Source of the DNA: an uncultured Collinsella sp.
Lineage (GTDB): Bacteria > Actinomycetota > Coriobacteriia > Coriobacteriales > Coriobacteriaceae
DNA length: 9,185 nucleotides
Assembly (NCBI GenBank): GCA_900553165.1
Contig: USCN01000043.1
Coordinates: forward strand, 1-9,185
Direction of reading: 5' to 3'
The position numbers and the translations under genes were made by a program. The notes under the pieces were generated by a model. The model had not been told where the DNA came from. It did no database searches and saw nothing but the letters and a program-made list of their open reading frames with translations. Shown piece by piece: positions 6,878 through 9,185 of this stretch (positions are counted from its first letter, which is position 1; the number at the start of each line of letters is the position of its first letter).

Positions 6878-6907
6878 TTGCTGCAAAAACGTTACTGGAG
6901 GGCATCT

Positions 6908-8206
6908 ATGGCACCAGCTTTGTCCGATTTTCAACCGCAACCAGCGCCCAAGGCTACCGCAGCGGCGCAGGCCGCTATCGGTGACGGTCTTGTTGCAGAA
7001 GCTCAGACTTTTGCAGACGAGCTCGCTGTGTGGCGACACGATCTACACCAGATGCCCGAGCTGGGTAACAACCTTCCGCAGACGTCCGCCTTTATCCAGG
7101 CGCGTCTGGACGAGATGGATATTCCCTATGCCGTGCTTGTTGACGGCTCCTGTGTCGTTGGCCTTATCGGTGCCGGCGCGGCAGCTGCTGCTCGGGGTAA
7201 CGGTACGTGCACGGACAAGCAGGCCGGTACGGTCATCATGCTCCGCGGCGACATGGATGCCCTGCCCGTTGCCGAGGAATCCGGCGAGCCCTTTGCATCC
7301 ACCAATGGCTGCATGCATGCTTGCGGTCACGATATGCACGCGACGGCGCTGCTTGGTGCGGCTCGTATGCTCAAGGCCCGCGAGTCCGAGCTTCTCGACG
7401 CCAACGCCACGGTTAAGTTGCTGTTCCAGCCGGGCGAGGAAACCTTTGAGGGTGCCCGTGCTGCCATCGTCGACGGTCTGCTGCGGAACCCACGCCCCCA
7501 GGCCGCCTTTGCCATGCATGTCAATAGCCAGTCGCCGCTTGGCCTGGTGCTCTACGGCAGCCCGGCGCTCTCGGGTGTGTACGGTTTTCGCATCACGCTT
7601 CAGGGCAAGGGCGGCCATGGCTCGAGCCCCGAGATCTGCATCGACCCCATCACGGCCGGCGTCCATATGCATCTGGCGCTTCAGGAGCTCATCTCCCGCG
7701 AGGTGCCGGCGGCCAAGGAGGTCGCGCTTACCGTTGGCAAGTTCGCCGGCGGTCAGGCCGCAAATGTCATCCCCGACACTTGTGTGCTCGAGGGAACGCT
7801 GCGCGGATTCGACGTTGAGCTCATGGAGCACCTCAAGACCCGCATCGCGGAGGTCGTCAAAGGCGTTGCCACGACCTATCGTACGCCGGCGACTATCGAG
7901 ACGCTCTCGGATGTTCCGCCGCTGGTACTCGATGACAATATGACCCAGGCTTCACTTGGCTATGTGGGTGCGACGCTGCCCAAGGCCACCTTCCTGCCGC
8001 TGTTCCACGCCATGGCGAGTGAGGACTTTGCGCTTATCTCGAGTGAGATCCCGAGTGCGTACTTTACCGTGGGCGCTGCCGTGACTGATACGGACGAGCA
8101 TTTTGCTCAGCATCATCCCAAGGCACGTTTTAGCGATGCCGAGCTTCCCCTTGGCGCCGCGGCTTATGCCGCCGTCGCTTTGGGCTACATCGCCGACCAC
8201 CGGTAG
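6908..8206 (+). CDS. M20-family metal-dependent amidohydrolase/peptidase
   Basis: 432-aa enzyme of the M20D group (hippurate hydrolase, N-acyl-amino-acid amidohydrolase and aminobenzoyl-glutamate hydrolase relatives). These cleave an amide bond at an acylated amino acid using two metal ions. Visible marks are HQMPELG (47-53), RGDMDALP (113-120), the ligand motif HACGHD with Cys139 and His141, the GEE motif with Glu177-Glu178, His204, and His367 in FHAMASEDF. The smaller dimerisation domain is about 220-330, with GKGGHGSSP. All expected ligands are present, so it should be active. The ATG at 6908 is chosen because TGGAGGG lies five bases upstream; an in-frame TTG at 6854 has no ribosome site and overlaps a dyad. 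Oddities are a leading extension of about 30 residues and an Ala-rich insert at about 88-107. No signal peptide is seen, so it is cytoplasmic. The exact substrate is unknown. The MFS remnant follows after 39 bases, suggesting an uptake-and-cleavage operon. Confidence 0.92.
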   Translation: MAPALSDFQPQPAPKATAAAQAAIGDGLVAEAQTFADELAVWRHDLHQMPELGNNLPQTSAFIQARLDEMDIPYAVLVDGSCVVGLIGAGAAAAARGNGTCTDKQAGTVIMLRGDMDALPVAEESGEPFASTNGCMHACGHDMHATALLGAARMLKARESELLDANATVKLLFQPGEETFEGARAAIVDGLLRNPRPQAAFAMHVNSQSPLGLVLYGSPALSGVYGFRITLQGKGGHGSSPEICIDPITAGVHMHLALQELISREVPAAKEVALTVGKFAGGQAANVIPDTCVLEGTLRGFDVELMEHLKTRIAEVVKGVATTYRTPATIETLSDVPPLVLDDNMTQASLGYVGATLPKATFLPLFHAMASEDFALISSEIPSAYFTVGAAVTDTDEHFAQHHPKARFSDAELPLGAAAYAAVALGYIADHR

Positions 8207-8245
8207 CACCCAATCTTGCTACTCGTTTGTTTAAAAAGGAGCAGT

Positions 8246-9032
8246 ATGTCCCAGCAGCGTAAGTTCTTCCCCGGCTGGCTCGTGGTGGCTTCCGGCTTTG
8301 TGATCATGGCCACGTGCTACACCATTTTCGTCAACTGCATGAGCCTGTTCCAGCCGCTCATCGTCAGCGACTTGGGAATTTCTCTTGCGCAGTACAACAT
8401 CTCCAATGCGATCTCCACCGTGGTGAGCGTTATCGGCTCACTTGTGATCGGTCATGTTGCCGATAAAGTAAGCGGTCGCGTTTTGGGCTCCCTCACTGTA
8501 ATCGCCACCTCTGCCGTTCTTGCCGGCATGAGCTTTGTCGGTGAGCTGTGGCAGGTCTACGTGCTCTTTGCCGTCTCGGGCTGCTTTGCCGTCGCCTCGA
8601 CCCGACTACTTATTAGCCTTGTGACCGCCAACTGGTTTACGGCCAAGCGAGGCCTTGCCATTTCTATCGCACTTTCGGGCACGGGCTTTGGCGGCGCTAT
8701 TCTGTCTCCCATCGTGAGCTCGCTTATCGTGAGCGTTGGCTGGCGTTCCGCCTTCTTAGTGCTCGCGGCTATCTGCATGGTGGCGGCACTGCCCAGCCGC
8801 GTCCAAGCAGTTTGGCATGGCCGACCTCGGCAAGGTCACGGGCGCCATTACCTCGCTCGAGATGGTCGGCGGCACCGTGGGCGCCATCGTCTCGGGCGTG
8901 CTGTTCGATGCCACGGGCTCTTTTGCGAGCACCTGGATTGTCTGCTTGGTGTGCTCGGTGGCTATGTTGGTGTTTCTGCTGGCGTCTGAGCCCATCGCCG
9001 CCAAGCTGCGTGCAAGCGTGGCGGGGGAGTAG
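8246..9032 (+). pseudogene. MFS transporter gene with internal deletion and frameshift
   Basis: Remnant of a major facilitator transporter. The first 183 codons encode six helices ending in AAICMVAALP, including the loop motif GHVADKVSGR (about 69-78). After about 8794 the frame turns to Arg/His-rich nonsense and stops at 8989. Helices 11-12 of an MFS protein resume in another frame from about 8796 (ASKQFGMADLGKV, then VGAIVSGVLFDATGSF) and end at the TAG at 9030-9032. The total is about 262 codons against roughly 400-430 for the family, so helices 7-10 and nearby loops are missing, about 450-500 bases by estimate. The start is supported by AAAGGAG just before ATG 8246. It follows the amidohydrolase by 39 bases with no terminator between, so it was probably its co-transcribed transporter. 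The truncated product is unlikely to transport. An assembly error is the other explanation. Confidence 0.82.
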
Positions 9033-9069
9033 ACGTCCGTCGCTCTTTTCTGTTTGCCCCGTTCTGTTT

Positions 9070-9129
9070 GTGGTCGCCCTGGAAGCCGAATGGATGCTCG
9101 TACCATCATTCGGTTTCCAAGGCGGTCAC
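9070..9129. repeat. Long imperfect hairpin after the MFS pseudogene
   Basis: Arms 9070-9092 and 9107-9129 are inverted copies matching at 19 of 23 bases, around a 14-base loop. Three of the four differences would be G-U pairs in RNA. The core is GGAAGCCGAATG against CATTCGGTTTCC. No T tract follows on the + strand. It could end the transcript with Rho, protect the RNA end, or be a small repeat element. Confidence 0.65.
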
Positions 9130-9141
9130 GGGCCTACGAAA

Positions 9142-9181
9142 TGATCCGTTTTCCTCCGTCCCCAAGGGATCACGTGATCCG
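9142..9181. repeat. Palindromic intergenic repeat at the window edge
   Basis: TGATCCG occurs at 9142-9148 and again at 9175-9181. The second copy is half of a perfect 14-bp palindrome, GGATCACGTGATCC (9167-9180). Between them lies CCGTCCCCAAGGGA. The GTCCCCAA core recalls the inverted form of the repeats at 84-237. The window ends here, so the element may be incomplete. Confidence 0.55.
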
Positions 9182-9185
9182 AAGG

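Noticed and set aside
7043..7831. Long - strand open frame opposite the amidohydrolase
   Set aside because: It is a shadow of a gene with intact catalytic motifs on the + strand, typical of high-GC DNA.
9070..9129. tRNA or intrinsic terminator
   Set aside because: A single long hairpin without cloverleaf arms or CCA, and no T tract follows it.

Overview
The window reads as chromosomal DNA of a GC-rich, gut-type actinobacterium of the Coriobacteriia. My best guess is Collinsella or a close relative. This is inferred from codon choice, the paired YhgE/Pip proteins, and short GTCCCCAA-type intergenic repeats; no marker gene is present to prove it. All genes lie on the + strand.

Layout. Positions 1-387 carry no convincing gene. 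They hold a cluster of repeats of the type TTGGGGACGTTCTT, ending in a 21-bp inverted repeat, then the leader of the first gene. Positions 388-5394 hold two adjacent paralogous membrane proteins of the YhgE/Pip family (938 and 729 aa). They abut with no gap, and a perfect Shine-Dalgarno lies inside the end of the first. Positions 5395-5807 form a structured intergenic region: a perfect 12-bp hairpin, a 16-bp inverted repeat, two terminator-like hairpins, and a possible promoter overlapping the second. Positions 5808-6791 encode a ten-helix EamA/DMT-type transporter, closed by a clean terminator. Positions 6908-8206 encode an M20-family amidohydrolase or peptidase with its metal ligands intact. 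Next comes an MFS transporter gene (8246-9032) that has lost its middle part and is frameshifted, so it is a pseudogene here. Positions 9033-9185 hold a long imperfect hairpin and, at the window edge, a palindromic repeat.

How the genes fit together. The two YhgE/Pip genes look like one operon, probably making partners of one envelope complex that resembles ABC-2-type permeases. The amidohydrolase and MFS gene look like a second operon, plausibly uptake and cleavage of an N-acylated or peptide-like compound, now without its transporter. The EamA gene stands alone between terminators. I see no defence system, CRISPR array, tRNA or rRNA. The most unusual material is the non-coding structure and repeats, plus the broken transporter.
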